14,841 nt of DNA from Candidatus Neomicrothrix sp. UBA672 (GCA_002299135.1 DBNM01000077.1:11524-26364); one strand, 5' to 3'; shown: positions 8,195-14,668, counted from the stretch's first letter. The notes: a model not told the origin generated them from the sequence alone. Made by a program: numbers and translations.

Positions 8195-9397
8195 TCAGCT
8201 CATGCGCTGAACTATCATCGCCATTCCTTGTCCGCCTCCAACACACATGGTTTCAAGTCCGAATTCTTTATCAGCGTCCTCTAGACCATTTATCAATGTT
8301 GTCATTATCCGAGCACCTGTCATTCCAAATGGATGGCCTAAAGCTATGGCTCCTCCATTCACATTCAATTTGTCATGGTCTATCCCGGTTTCCTCTGCTG
8401 AAGGAATAACTTGTGCTGCGAAAGCTTCATTTATCTCCACGAGATCAATATCACTAATTGCCATACCGGCTCTTTGTAATGTTTGGTTGATTGCATCAAC
8501 TGGGCCTAACCCCATGACCTCTGGATTCAGAGCTGAAACCCCAGAAGCCACAATTTTCGCCAATGGAGTGACTCCTAATTCTGAAGCTTTTTCTTCACTC
8601 ATCACAACTACGGCGGCAGCGCCGTCATTCAAAGGGCAAGCATTGCCAGCAGTAACAGTTCCATCAGGGCGAAAAACAGGGTTTAACTGTGAAACATTCT
8701 CATAAGTTGTTCCAGCTCTTATTCCATCGTCAGCAGTAACTACAGTCCCATCTGGAACTGTGTAGGGGGTGATCTCACGTTCAAAAAATCCTCGAGCTGC
8801 AGCAGCTTCCGCACGGTTTTGAGAACGTACACCCCACTCGTCCTGATCTTTGCGGGAAACGCCTTTGCTTTGGGCAACGTTTTCAGCAGTTTGACCCATT
8901 GCTATATACACATCCGGTAAACCTTGAGGAGGAGTCCAAGTTTCCACTCCTTCTCCGGTTCTTTCAGCAGTTCGGGTTTCTGCATCCTTAAAGGAGTCAT
9001 TATGAGGCCCAGTATCGGAAGCCCCAAATTGATAACGACTTACGCATTCGACGCCTCCTGCGACAAATATGTCTCCCTCTCCAGCTTTAATGGCATGAAA
9101 GGCCATACGGATTGTTTGCAAAGAAGATGAACAGTATCGATTTACTGTTACTCCAGGGGCATCTATTCCAGCTAGAAGGCTTGATATGCGTGCAATGTTA
9201 TAACCTTGCTCTCCACCTGGTTGCCCTGTTCCCCACAGGACATCTTCAACCAAGTCAGTTTGAATTTGTGGAACTTTAGAAAGAACATCTTTAATTATAA
9301 AAGCCGACATGTCGTCAGGTCTGGCCTCTGCAAGACTGCCTTTATTTGCTCTACCTATAGGAGTTCTTGAAGTTGCTACTATCACAGCATCCGTCAT
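8195..9397 (-). CDS. Thiolase (acetyl-CoA acyltransferase family)
   Basis: The product is a 400-residue thiolase II family enzyme, either degradative (3-ketoacyl-CoA thiolase) or biosynthetic (acetoacetyl-CoA). The nucleophile Cys is C89 in VNRYCSSSLQT. The catalytic His is H355 in GGAIALGHPFGMTGARI, and the second Cys is C385 in CVGGGQGMA, so all three catalytic motifs are intact. The N-terminus DAVIVATSRTPIGRANKGSL is the usual thiolase opening. The ATG at 9397 follows a GAGAGG ribosome binding site (complement of 9404-9409) with good spacing. The visible sequence does not decide between beta-oxidation and another acyl-CoA role. No 3-hydroxyacyl-CoA dehydrogenase partner is adjacent. It could share a transcript with the O-methyltransferase upstream (81-nt gap), but a separate promoter is also plausible. 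Confidence 0.92.
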   Translation of the reverse strand: MTDAVIVATSRTPIGRANKGSLAEARPDDMSAFIIKDVLSKVPQIQTDLVEDVLWGTGQPGGEQGYNIARISSLLAGIDAPGVTVNRYCSSSLQTIRMAFHAIKAGEGDIFVAGGVECVSRYQFGASDTGPHNDSFKDAETRTAERTGEGVETWTPPQGLPDVYIAMGQTAENVAQSKGVSRKDQDEWGVRSQNRAEAAAARGFFEREITPYTVPDGTVVTADDGIRAGTTYENVSQLNPVFRPDGTVTAGNACPLNDGAAAVVVMSEEKASELGVTPLAKIVASGVSALNPEVMGLGPVDAINQTLQRAGMAISDIDLVEINEAFAAQVIPSAEETGIDHDKLNVNGGAIALGHPFGMTGARIMTTLINGLEDADKEFGLETMCVGGGQGMAMIVQRMS

Positions 9398-9424
9398 GAT
9401 TAACCTCTCAATTAGTTATTGAAT

Positions 9425-9446
9425 CTGCCGAGATCCTAACCGGCAG
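9425..9446. repeat. Inverted repeat CTGCCG/CGGCAG upstream of thiolase
   Basis: CTGCCG (9425-9430) and CGGCAG (9441-9446) form a 6-bp perfect inverted repeat with a 10-nt loop, extended by T9424-A9447. It lies in the 5' leader of the thiolase gene, 27-49 nt before its ATG. There is no T-tract on either strand within a few bases, so it is not a convincing terminator. An operator or an mRNA hairpin is possible. Confidence 0.4.
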
Positions 9447-9476
9447 AAATAGACCTTGTTTATTTTTGTACAAAAA
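9446..9476 (-). promoter_or_regulatory. Candidate thiolase promoter overlapping a 14-bp palindrome
   Basis: On the minus strand TTGTAC (complement of 9468-9473) and TATTTC (complement of 9446-9451) are 16 nt apart, a plausible -35/-10 pair for the thiolase gene. The -35 lies inside the perfect palindrome TTTTTGTACAAAAA (9463-9476), which may be an operator. This is motif-based inference only. Confidence 0.3.
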
Positions 9477-9478
9477 CT

Positions 9479-10171
9479 TTAATTCGTTAGTTTCACTAGA
9501 GTCAGTCCGTCACCAATCGAGAGCATTACAGAAGAAACCCTCTTATCTTGAGCGACGTAATCATTAAAGTTTCGCATAGCGACAGTGTCATCGTCAGATA
9601 TCTCTGTATCAACCACTCTGCCCGACCATAAAACGTTGTCGACCGCTATTAAACCATGTTCTGACAATCTAGACACAATTTCTTCGTAGTAGTCTAGGTA
9701 GCCACCCTTGTCAGCATCTATGAAGGCAAAGTCGATTTGTTTATTATCAGGCAAATTTGCCAGAGTTTCTTTTGCGGGTGCAATAACAAGTTCGATTTTT
9801 TCAGCAACACCCGCCTTCTCCCAGTATCTATTAGCTATGGAAGTCCATTCTTCAGAAACATCACAACATAAGAGTTTTCCATTCTCCGGCAGGGCTTTGG
9901 CAATAGCTAAAGATGAATACCCTGTAAAAGTTCCTACCTCAACGGCAAAATCAGGTTGAATTGCAGCAACTAGAATGTAAAGAAAAACACCCTGATCTTG
10001 GGCAATTTGCATAGCGGAAACTTTCCCTAATTCAGACGTAGTCTCTATGAGGGAAATTTGATTTTCATCAGGTTGCGAAGTGTGGTCCAAGATGTATCCG
10101 AAGAGTTTTTCATCAAGAAAAAAAGAACGATGGTGTCTCTTTTCGTCTGAAATGTTCGAATTATTCTGCAT
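9479..10171 (-). CDS. Class I SAM-dependent O-methyltransferase (catechol/caffeoyl-CoA type)
   Basis: This 230-residue soluble enzyme belongs to the O-methyltransferase family 3 group (catechol and caffeoyl-CoA O-methyltransferases and bacterial relatives). It moves a methyl group from S-adenosylmethionine to a hydroxyl on a small molecule, usually with a divalent metal. SAM motif I is VEVGTFTGYSSLAIAKAL (residues 77-94), followed by the acidic residue of CCDVSEEW. The metal-binding residues appear as D152/D154 in FIDADKGGYLDYY and D178-N179 in AVDNVLWSG. The ATG at 10171 is preceded by AAGGAT about 9 nt upstream. The substrate is not predictable from sequence. It is divergent from the aldehyde dehydrogenase across a 107-bp gap and lies upstream of the thiolase on the same strand. 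Confidence 0.92.
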   Translation of the reverse strand: MQNNSNISDEKRHHRSFFLDEKLFGYILDHTSQPDENQISLIETTSELGKVSAMQIAQDQGVFLYILVAAIQPDFAVEVGTFTGYSSLAIAKALPENGKLLCCDVSEEWTSIANRYWEKAGVAEKIELVIAPAKETLANLPDNKQIDFAFIDADKGGYLDYYEEIVSRLSEHGLIAVDNVLWSGRVVDTEISDDDTVAMRNFNDYVAQDKRVSSVMLSIGDGLTLVKLTN

Positions 10172-10185
10172 ATAGTTTTCTATCC

Positions 10186-10216
10186 TTGATATTTACCATT
10201 AATGAATTACTAAAGT
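10186..10216 (+). promoter_or_regulatory. Candidate promoter for the aldehyde dehydrogenase gene
   Basis: TTGATA (10186-10191) is followed after 16 nt by TACTAA (10208-10213), or after 19 nt by TAAAGT (10211-10216), in the divergent spacer between the methyltransferase and the aldehyde dehydrogenase. A small inverted repeat TACT-AA-AGTA overlaps the -10. The support is weak. Confidence 0.28.
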
Positions 10217-10278
10217 AGTACATGCAGAGGTTAGCGAAGAATTTTTTGAGCTCCTCCAAATGGGCTTAAGGGAGAGTG

Positions 10279-11742
10279 ATGGCGAAAATAGACCCACAAG
10301 AGCAGTGGAAATTGCTTATAGGTGGCGAATGGGTGGAAACTGCAGGAACATATCCAGTTGTGAATCCTTACACGACGGAGACAGTAGGTAATGCACCAGA
10401 AGCGACTCTAAGTGAGGCATCCGATGCAATGACTGCTGCAAGAGAAGCTTTAGATGGGTGGAAAAACACATCGATTGATCAGCGTTGTTATTTACTCGGA
10501 AAACTTGCAGATGTACTTGAACAGAAAACGCCGGAATGGGTTGATTTAGTTCAGGCAGAGACCGGGTCAACAATAAACATCACAGAAACTCTGCAAGTCG
10601 CAGGAGGGTTTATTGATCGCTTCCGTTACTACTCGAAACCACAACGCATTGATTCATCTGAACTTCCTGTCAAACAAGGCGCCACTGCACTTGGACCTGC
10701 AGGTTTAGTAGCTGCATCCGTGTACCACCAGCCAGTCGGGGTTGTTTTATGTATCACACCCTACAATTTTCCTCTTACTAATGTGGCGGGGAAAATAGCA
10801 CCAGCTTTAACAATGGGTAATACCTGCATAATAAAACCAGCTCCACAAGATCCGCTAGGTATTTTGAGATTAGGTGAAGCTATAAATGAAGCAGGCTTCC
10901 CCCCAGGAGTTATAAATATTGTTACTTCTTCGGGTCCGGAAGTCCCGGCAGCAATGGTTGCCTCAAAAGATGTAAACATGGTCAGTTTCACAGGTTCAAC
11001 TTCTGTTGGAAAGTCAATCTATGAAAGTGGCGCATCAACTATGACACGTGTTCTTATGGAACTAGGTGGGAAGGGTGCCCTAATCATGACCGAAGATGCC
11101 AGTGTCGATGCAGCGATGGGTGCTATAGCAAGTGTTTGGGGTTTTCACAGTGGTCAGATTTGCACCGCTCCAACGCGAGTTATCTGTCATCGCAGTATTT
11201 ACGATCAAACAGTAGAGACCCTTTCGGCTGTAGCAGGGATGCTCAAAATAGGAGATCCAAGAGAACGTGACACTTTAGTAGGCCCTTTGATTTCAGAGCA
11301 GCAAAGAGACAACGTTGAAAATTTTGTTTCATCCGGTGTGGAGTCAGGCGCCAAATTGGTTTGCGGCGGTCAAAGACCTGATGAACAAGGCTACTTTGTA
11401 GCACCTACACTTTTAGCAGACTGCACAACTGATATGCATGTTGTCCGTGAAGAGGCTTTTGGACCAGTTGTTGTAGTGATGCCGCATGACGATGATGAAC
11501 AGGCAATCGAAATGGCCAACGACTCTGATTATGGACTATTTAGTTACGTTTACGCGGGTGACACTGCAAGAGCTCACCAGATAGCTAAAAGTCTGGAAAG
11601 CGGAAATGTTGCACTCAATAGCATTCAGCCCCATATGGAAGCTCCTTTTGGAGGATTCAAGATGTCTGGAATAGGCAGAGATCGTGGGACATGGGGCTTA
11701 AGGGCTTATAGCGAGCTTCAGGCTATTTCTTGGTTGGCTTAA
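10279..11742 (+). CDS. NAD(P)+-dependent aldehyde dehydrogenase
   Basis: This 487-residue member of the aldehyde dehydrogenase superfamily oxidises an aldehyde to the acid with NAD or NADP in the cytoplasm. Counting from the ATG at 10279, the oxyanion-hole Asn is N163 (TPYNFPLTN), the general base Glu is E261 (MELGGKG), and the catalytic Cys is C295 (GQICTAPTRV). The NAD-binding KPAPQDP and FTGSTSVGK stretches and the C-terminal EAPFGGFKMSGIGRD are present, so the enzyme should be active. A GTG at 10276 is in frame, but AAGGGAG (10268-10274) is better spaced for the ATG, so I chose 10279. Substrate is unassigned; the length and class fit aromatic or short-chain aldehydes and semialdehydes. 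It is followed after 71 nt by the peroxiredoxin gene on the same strand. Confidence 0.93.
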   Translation: MAKIDPQEQWKLLIGGEWVETAGTYPVVNPYTTETVGNAPEATLSEASDAMTAAREALDGWKNTSIDQRCYLLGKLADVLEQKTPEWVDLVQAETGSTINITETLQVAGGFIDRFRYYSKPQRIDSSELPVKQGATALGPAGLVAASVYHQPVGVVLCITPYNFPLTNVAGKIAPALTMGNTCIIKPAPQDPLGILRLGEAINEAGFPPGVINIVTSSGPEVPAAMVASKDVNMVSFTGSTSVGKSIYESGASTMTRVLMELGGKGALIMTEDASVDAAMGAIASVWGFHSGQICTAPTRVICHRSIYDQTVETLSAVAGMLKIGDPRERDTLVGPLISEQQRDNVENFVSSGVESGAKLVCGGQRPDEQGYFVAPTLLADCTTDMHVVREEAFGPVVVVMPHDDDEQAIEMANDSDYGLFSYVYAGDTARAHQIAKSLESGNVALNSIQPHMEAPFGGFKMSGIGRDRGTWGLRAYSELQAISWLA

Positions 11743-11813
11743 TTTATAAAGCCCTTTTGGATGACTTGAGAAGCTATGGTCACTATTGTGAGGAATGAAG
11801 AAAAGGGGAAATA

Positions 11814-12281
11814 ATGCTTGAAGTAGGAAACGAAGCACCAAAATTTTCAGCGCTTGATCAAAATGGCAACGAATTATCTTTGGCTGACTTTTCAGGAAGC
11901 TGGGTTTTGTTTTGGTGGTATACAAAGGCATCGACACCTGGTTGAACAATTCAAGGACAGGGGCTCCGTGATAGAGCCTCAGAATTTTCAGATTCAGGAG
12001 CTGTAATAGTTGGCGCCAGTTTCGATTCGGTGGAAGAACAAAAGACATTTGCTGATGAACATGATTTCCCTTTTTCATTAATTTCTGACCCTGAAAGAAA
12101 AATAGGGGAGCTTTATGGTGCGGCTCGTCCTGCAGATGACCCTGCAGTGGCTTTTCCTTTAAGAACCAGTTTTTTGATTTCTCCTGAGGGGTTAATTGCC
12201 GCTATTTGGGATCAGGACTCAATTACAGATTTTCAGACTCATGGTGATGAAGTTTTGTCAGTAATTCGTTCGCAAAGCTGA
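11814..12281 (+). CDS. Selenocysteine-containing peroxiredoxin (in-frame TGA at codon 44)
   Basis: This is a BCP/PrxQ-type thioredoxin-fold peroxidase that would reduce H2O2 or organic peroxides in the cytoplasm. The ATG at 11814 follows AAGGGGA, and the frame runs 155 residues to TGA (12279-12281) with one internal TGA at 11943-11945, codon 44. Around it the sequence reads YTKASTPG-(TGA)-TIQGQGLRD. Family members have TPGCT here, so the TGA replaces exactly the peroxidatic Cys. The sequence after it stays homologous (VIVGASFDSVEEQKTF, FPFSLISDPERKIGELYGA, FLISPEGLIAAIWD), so this is not a decayed gene. The position of the usual resolving Cys is Gln (Q49), and the product has no Cys at all, implying a one-selenocysteine mechanism using an external thiol. 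A SECIS-like stem-loop follows the TGA. Selenocysteine peroxiredoxins are known from Eubacterium acidaminophilum and marine metagenomes. Translation from GTG 12030 alone would lack the active site. Confidence 0.88.
11946..11986 (+). promoter_or_regulatory. Bacterial SECIS-like stem-loop for UGA recoding
   Basis: Directly after the TGA, AATTC (11948-11952) pairs with GAATT (11982-11986) as a lower stem. GGGGCTC (11960-11966) pairs with GAGCCTC (11974-11980) as an upper stem of 7 bp with one G-U. The two stems are separated by an internal loop (AAGGACA opposite one A). The apical loop is CGTGATA, with G at its second position about 22 nt after the UGA. This matches the published bacterial SECIS description: a hairpin within the coding region, the apical loop about 16-37 nt from UGA, and a G among the first two loop bases. 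SelB would bind the loop. The element also encodes conserved peroxiredoxin residues (GLRDRAS). Confidence 0.78.
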
Positions 12282-12295
12282 GAGCGTGGTCTGAT

Positions 12296-13507
12296 TTGAT
12301 TCTTCCACTAGAAGGACTTTCTGTGGTTGAAGGCTCAGCTTTTGTTGCCGCTCCATCAGGGGGAATGACGCTAGCCCAGATGGGCGCCGAAGTTATTAGA
12401 TTTGATCAACTCGGCGGAGGAATTGACTATAAGCGTTGGCCTCTTACCGAAGATGGAGTGAGTCTTTATTGGAATGGTTTGAACCGTGGCAAGAAATCAG
12501 TTGTAGCAGATTTACGATCACCAGAGATACAAATTTTGTTATCGGAACTTATAGCTACTTCAGGAAATTTTTTAACCAATTTTCCTATAAAGGGCTGGCT
12601 CAGTTACGAAAAACTTTCAGAAAAAAAATCAGATTTAGTGATGGTGGCGATTACTGGGAGCCATGATGGAACAACAGCAGTGGATTACACGATCAACTGC
12701 GCAGTTGGGATTCCGCTGATAACTGGTCACGTGGACGATCCCCGTCCCGTTAATCATTCTTTGCCTGCTTGGGACCTCATATGTGGTCAAACCGCAGCAT
12801 TGGGAATGGTTGCGGCAGACCGATACAGAACACAAACTGGGGAGGGCCAGTTAGTGGGCCTTGCTTTGTCAGATGTTGCGTTAGCCGCTGTTGCGTGGAG
12901 GGGAGACCTTTCTGAAGTTGAATTAGGTGGAGAGGAAAGAAAAAAACTCGGCAATGATCTCTATGGAGCTTTCGGGAGAGATTTTTTGAGCCTTGATGGT
13001 CGTCATGTGATGGTTGTGGCTATTACTCAAAGGCAATGGGATGGCCTTTTAGAGGCGACTCAGACACAGGAAGAGGTAGCTTCGCTATCTCAAAGACTCG
13101 AACTTGATTTCACAGATGAAGGGTCACGTTTTCAAGCAAGGGAAGAACTTGCGGATTTGTTTAATCCGTGGTTTCAAAACTTGACCTTAAAGGAAATTTC
13201 TGAACGGCTCGATAAACATGGAGTGTGCTGGGGTCCTTACAGGACTTTCAGGCAGATGCTCGACGAGGACCCTAGGTGTTCAACAGAGAATCCGATGTTT
13301 TCCAAAATTGATCAACCTGGAGTTGGAACACACTTAGTTCCTGGGTCACCTTTATCTTTCGGGGGTCCTATGGCAGACGATCGAAATGCTCTCAAAGCAC
13401 CTTTGTTGGGAGAGCACACTGAACAAGTTTTAGCTGACAATCTGAAACTGAGTTCAGTTGAAATAGGAAATTTGGTTGATCACGGTCTCATATCCACAGT
13501 CCCGTGA
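12296..13507 (+). CDS. mct: Family III CoA-transferase, likely 2-methylfumaryl-CoA isomerase (Mct)
   Basis: Mct moves CoA within mesaconyl-CoA from the C1 to the C4 carboxyl, a step of the second cycle of the 3-hydroxypropionate bicycle and of related glyoxylate assimilation. The 403-residue protein has the family III N-terminus, in the form typical of Mct rather than of formyl-CoA or carnitine transferases: GLSVVEGSAFVAAPSGGMTL (residues 7-26), then RFDQLGGGIDYKRWP. D160 in LPAWDLICGQ is the probable catalytic Asp that forms the acyl anhydride. Further Mct-like stretches are GNDLYGAFGRDF, VAITQRQWDGL and GVCWGPYRTF. The start is TTG at 12296; no ATG, GTG or other TTG lies in frame upstream before the peroxiredoxin stop, 14 nt away. 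That spacing suggests coupling to the peroxiredoxin. It is convergent with a Mch-like hydratase. Substrate assignment is from sequence resemblance recalled from the family, not from a search. Confidence 0.8.
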   Translation: MILPLEGLSVVEGSAFVAAPSGGMTLAQMGAEVIRFDQLGGGIDYKRWPLTEDGVSLYWNGLNRGKKSVVADLRSPEIQILLSELIATSGNFLTNFPIKGWLSYEKLSEKKSDLVMVAITGSHDGTTAVDYTINCAVGIPLITGHVDDPRPVNHSLPAWDLICGQTAALGMVAADRYRTQTGEGQLVGLALSDVALAAVAWRGDLSEVELGGEERKKLGNDLYGAFGRDFLSLDGRHVMVVAITQRQWDGLLEATQTQEEVASLSQRLELDFTDEGSRFQAREELADLFNPWFQNLTLKEISERLDKHGVCWGPYRTFRQMLDEDPRCSTENPMFSKIDQPGVGTHLVPGSPLSFGGPMADDRNALKAPLLGEHTEQVLADNLKLSSVEIGNLVDHGLISTVP

Positions 13508-13515
13508 TTTGGTCT

Positions 13516-14526
13516 TCAAACTCCAAAAACCACGAGCCGCCAATCAAGAACATTTGATGTTTCATCACCTTTGATAGAAGAAACTTCTGTTTTTATTGCA
13601 CTAATTTTTCCATTAGGCAATGTTTTTTGTTCTAAGAGAGTGTGGTGAAAAGATAAAACGTCCCCTTCATGGACAGGCCCTAAGTGGTCGCAAGACTGCC
13701 AACCTAAAATAGTTGCGTTTCCTGGCATGAGCCGGTTCAGAGATGCTTGGGCGAGGCCTATAGTATGGCCGCCATATACGAGTCTTTCGCCAGTTGGTGA
13801 AGTGCTAGCGTCACGGTGGACAGGGGCTTGGTTTTGGGTTAGACGAACCAGTTCCATGGCATTGCTTACTGTGTCGCGTAGGTCGTCTATTTTCTTTTCT
13901 CCGACAATCCAGTTTGTCTGTTTTTCCATACTTAGAGATGAGATGTCCCAAGACTCAGGAACTAAAGACTTCCAGTTGTCTAAAACGATCTCTGTTTCCA
14001 CTGAGCCGAGGTCATCACAGTGGCCAGGAAGGTTTTGAGGATCGCGCGCTTTGAGCATCGCACACCTTTCGTAATCAACCACGATTGAATCATCATCCAC
14101 ACAAGTGGTTTTTATTCCAAGCAATGCAAGTCCTCTTGGCGATCTGTCCTCTCTTAGAGTCAAATCTTTCAAACCTTTGATTACTACTTCGGTATGGAGA
14201 GTCTCTTCTTCAAAGACAGGTCTTTTGAAAGAAACTCCGCGATAGAAAAGATTTGCTATCACTCGTCGTGTGGCAACAGTGCTTTGCCCGATTGAAAAAT
14301 GCATTATCAACCCAGGATTTACAAGACGCTTTGACACCCCAGTTACCTTTTCGGCCAATGGAAGACTTAGAGAAGTTGCCAAAGGATCCCCGCAAATTGA
14401 TTGGTACATAGCGATTTCCCCAGAGGTGATAGTTAGATCAGGAGAAGGTGGGAGAATTTGTCCCACCTTTAAATCATCAAAATATGTCCCAGGAGCTTTT
14501 TCATTTTTAGTTATCTCGCTGCCCAT
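13516..14526 (-). CDS. MaoC-type double hot-dog hydratase, likely mesaconyl-C1-CoA hydratase (Mch)
   Basis: This 336-residue acyl-CoA hydratase/dehydratase has two MaoC-like hot-dog halves. The N-terminal half has GTYFDDLKVGQ (residues 13-23), ICGDPLA, and IANLFYRGVSF. The C-terminal half has LTQNQAPVHRDA, the His-containing hydratase loop, and RLVYGGHTIGLAQ, followed by GWQSCDHLGPVHEGD. This arrangement and length match beta-methylmalyl-CoA dehydratase (Mch), which makes mesaconyl-C1-CoA, better than the shorter mesaconyl-C4-CoA hydratase. Mch product is the substrate of Mct, whose gene ends 8 nt away on the other strand. No Shine-Dalgarno sequence precedes the ATG at 14526. A -10-like CATAGT lies 6 nt upstream with a good -35, indicating a leaderless message. 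Exact substrate is inference from family resemblance and neighbour. Confidence 0.72.
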   Translation of the reverse strand: MGSEITKNEKAPGTYFDDLKVGQILPPSPDLTITSGEIAMYQSICGDPLATSLSLPLAEKVTGVSKRLVNPGLIMHFSIGQSTVATRRVIANLFYRGVSFKRPVFEEETLHTEVVIKGLKDLTLREDRSPRGLALLGIKTTCVDDDSIVVDYERCAMLKARDPQNLPGHCDDLGSVETEIVLDNWKSLVPESWDISSLSMEKQTNWIVGEKKIDDLRDTVSNAMELVRLTQNQAPVHRDASTSPTGERLVYGGHTIGLAQASLNRLMPGNATILGWQSCDHLGPVHEGDVLSFHHTLLEQKTLPNGKISAIKTEVSSIKGDETSNVLDWRLVVFGV

Positions 14527-14561
14527 CTAACGACTATGGCACGAGTTTCACTTAATGTCAT
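14527..14561 (-). promoter_or_regulatory. Promoter of the Mch-like gene, leaderless
   Basis: Read on the minus strand, ATGACA (complement of 14556-14561; five of six with TTGACA), a 17-nt spacer, CATAGT (complement of 14533-14538) and 6 nt lead straight to the ATG at 14526. Transcription is expected to start at or beside the start codon. No ribosome binding site is visible. Confidence 0.5.
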
Positions 14562-14610
14562 CTTGATATCAGGCAGTTATCAAAAAAGGTCATTCACGAA
14601 CAGAAAGTCA

Positions 14611-14625
14611 ATCTGTTTTACAGAT
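14611..14625. repeat. Palindrome ATCTGT-TTT-ACAGAT overlapping the whiB -35
   Basis: ATCTGT (14611-14616) and ACAGAT (14620-14625) are perfect inverted arms around TTT. The 3' arm overlaps the predicted -35 TTTACA. With the related palindrome at 14656-14668 it looks like a pair of operator half-site dyads. The regulator is unknown. Confidence 0.5.
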
Positions 14626-14646
14626 AGGTAATTCTCTAATTATTAT
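14617..14646 (+). promoter_or_regulatory. Candidate promoter for the whiB-like gene
   Basis: TTTACA (14617-14622) and TATTAT (14641-14646) are 18 nt apart and resemble sigma-70/SigA elements. Predicted start near 14653 gives a 5' leader of about 85 nt, in keeping with the strong GGAGGAGG ribosome binding site before the ATG and with the long leaders common for whiB genes. Confidence 0.45.
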
Positions 14647-14655
14647 CGCAAACCT

Positions 14656-14668
14656 CTGTTCAAAACAG
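14656..14668. repeat. Palindrome CTGTT-CAA-AACAG at the whiB transcription start
   Basis: CTGTT (14656-14660) and AACAG (14664-14668) are perfect inverted arms, sharing CTGT/ACAG with the dyad centred 44 bp upstream. It lies just downstream of the predicted start of transcription, where a bound repressor would block initiation or elongation. It could also be a small mRNA hairpin. Confidence 0.45.

Noticed and set aside
8195..8210. Possible bidirectional terminator TCAGC/GCTGA between the convergent SCO6745 and thiolase genes
   Set aside because: The stem is only 5 bp, lies within the thiolase coding end, and has no T-tract on either side.
8188..8705. Plus-strand open frames of 73 and 152 residues opposite the thiolase
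   Set aside because: They are antisense to a well-supported thiolase and have no ribosome binding site or recognisable family sequence.
10276..10278. GTG as the aldehyde dehydrogenase start
   Set aside because: It is almost abutting the ribosome binding site AAGGGAG; the next codon, ATG at 10279, is better placed.
11943..11945. Reading the internal TGA as a pseudogene or sequencing error
   Set aside because: TGA replaces exactly the catalytic Cys, the rest of the frame is intact and homologous, and a SECIS-like hairpin follows. Chance mutation would rarely combine these.
11698..12078. Minus-strand open frame of 126 residues across the aldehyde dehydrogenase end and the peroxiredoxin
   Set aside because: Composition and lack of family motifs mark it as the shadow of the real plus-strand genes; the peroxiredoxin explains the region.
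12030..12281. A separate short ORF beginning with GTG at 12030
   Set aside because: It is the in-frame 3' part of the peroxiredoxin. The family sequence continues upstream across the TGA to the ATG at 11814, which has a ribosome binding site.
11943..13507. Alternative genetic code with TGA read as Trp or Gly
   Set aside because: TGA serves as the terminal stop of ilvB, the peroxiredoxin and the CoA-transferase at normal family lengths.
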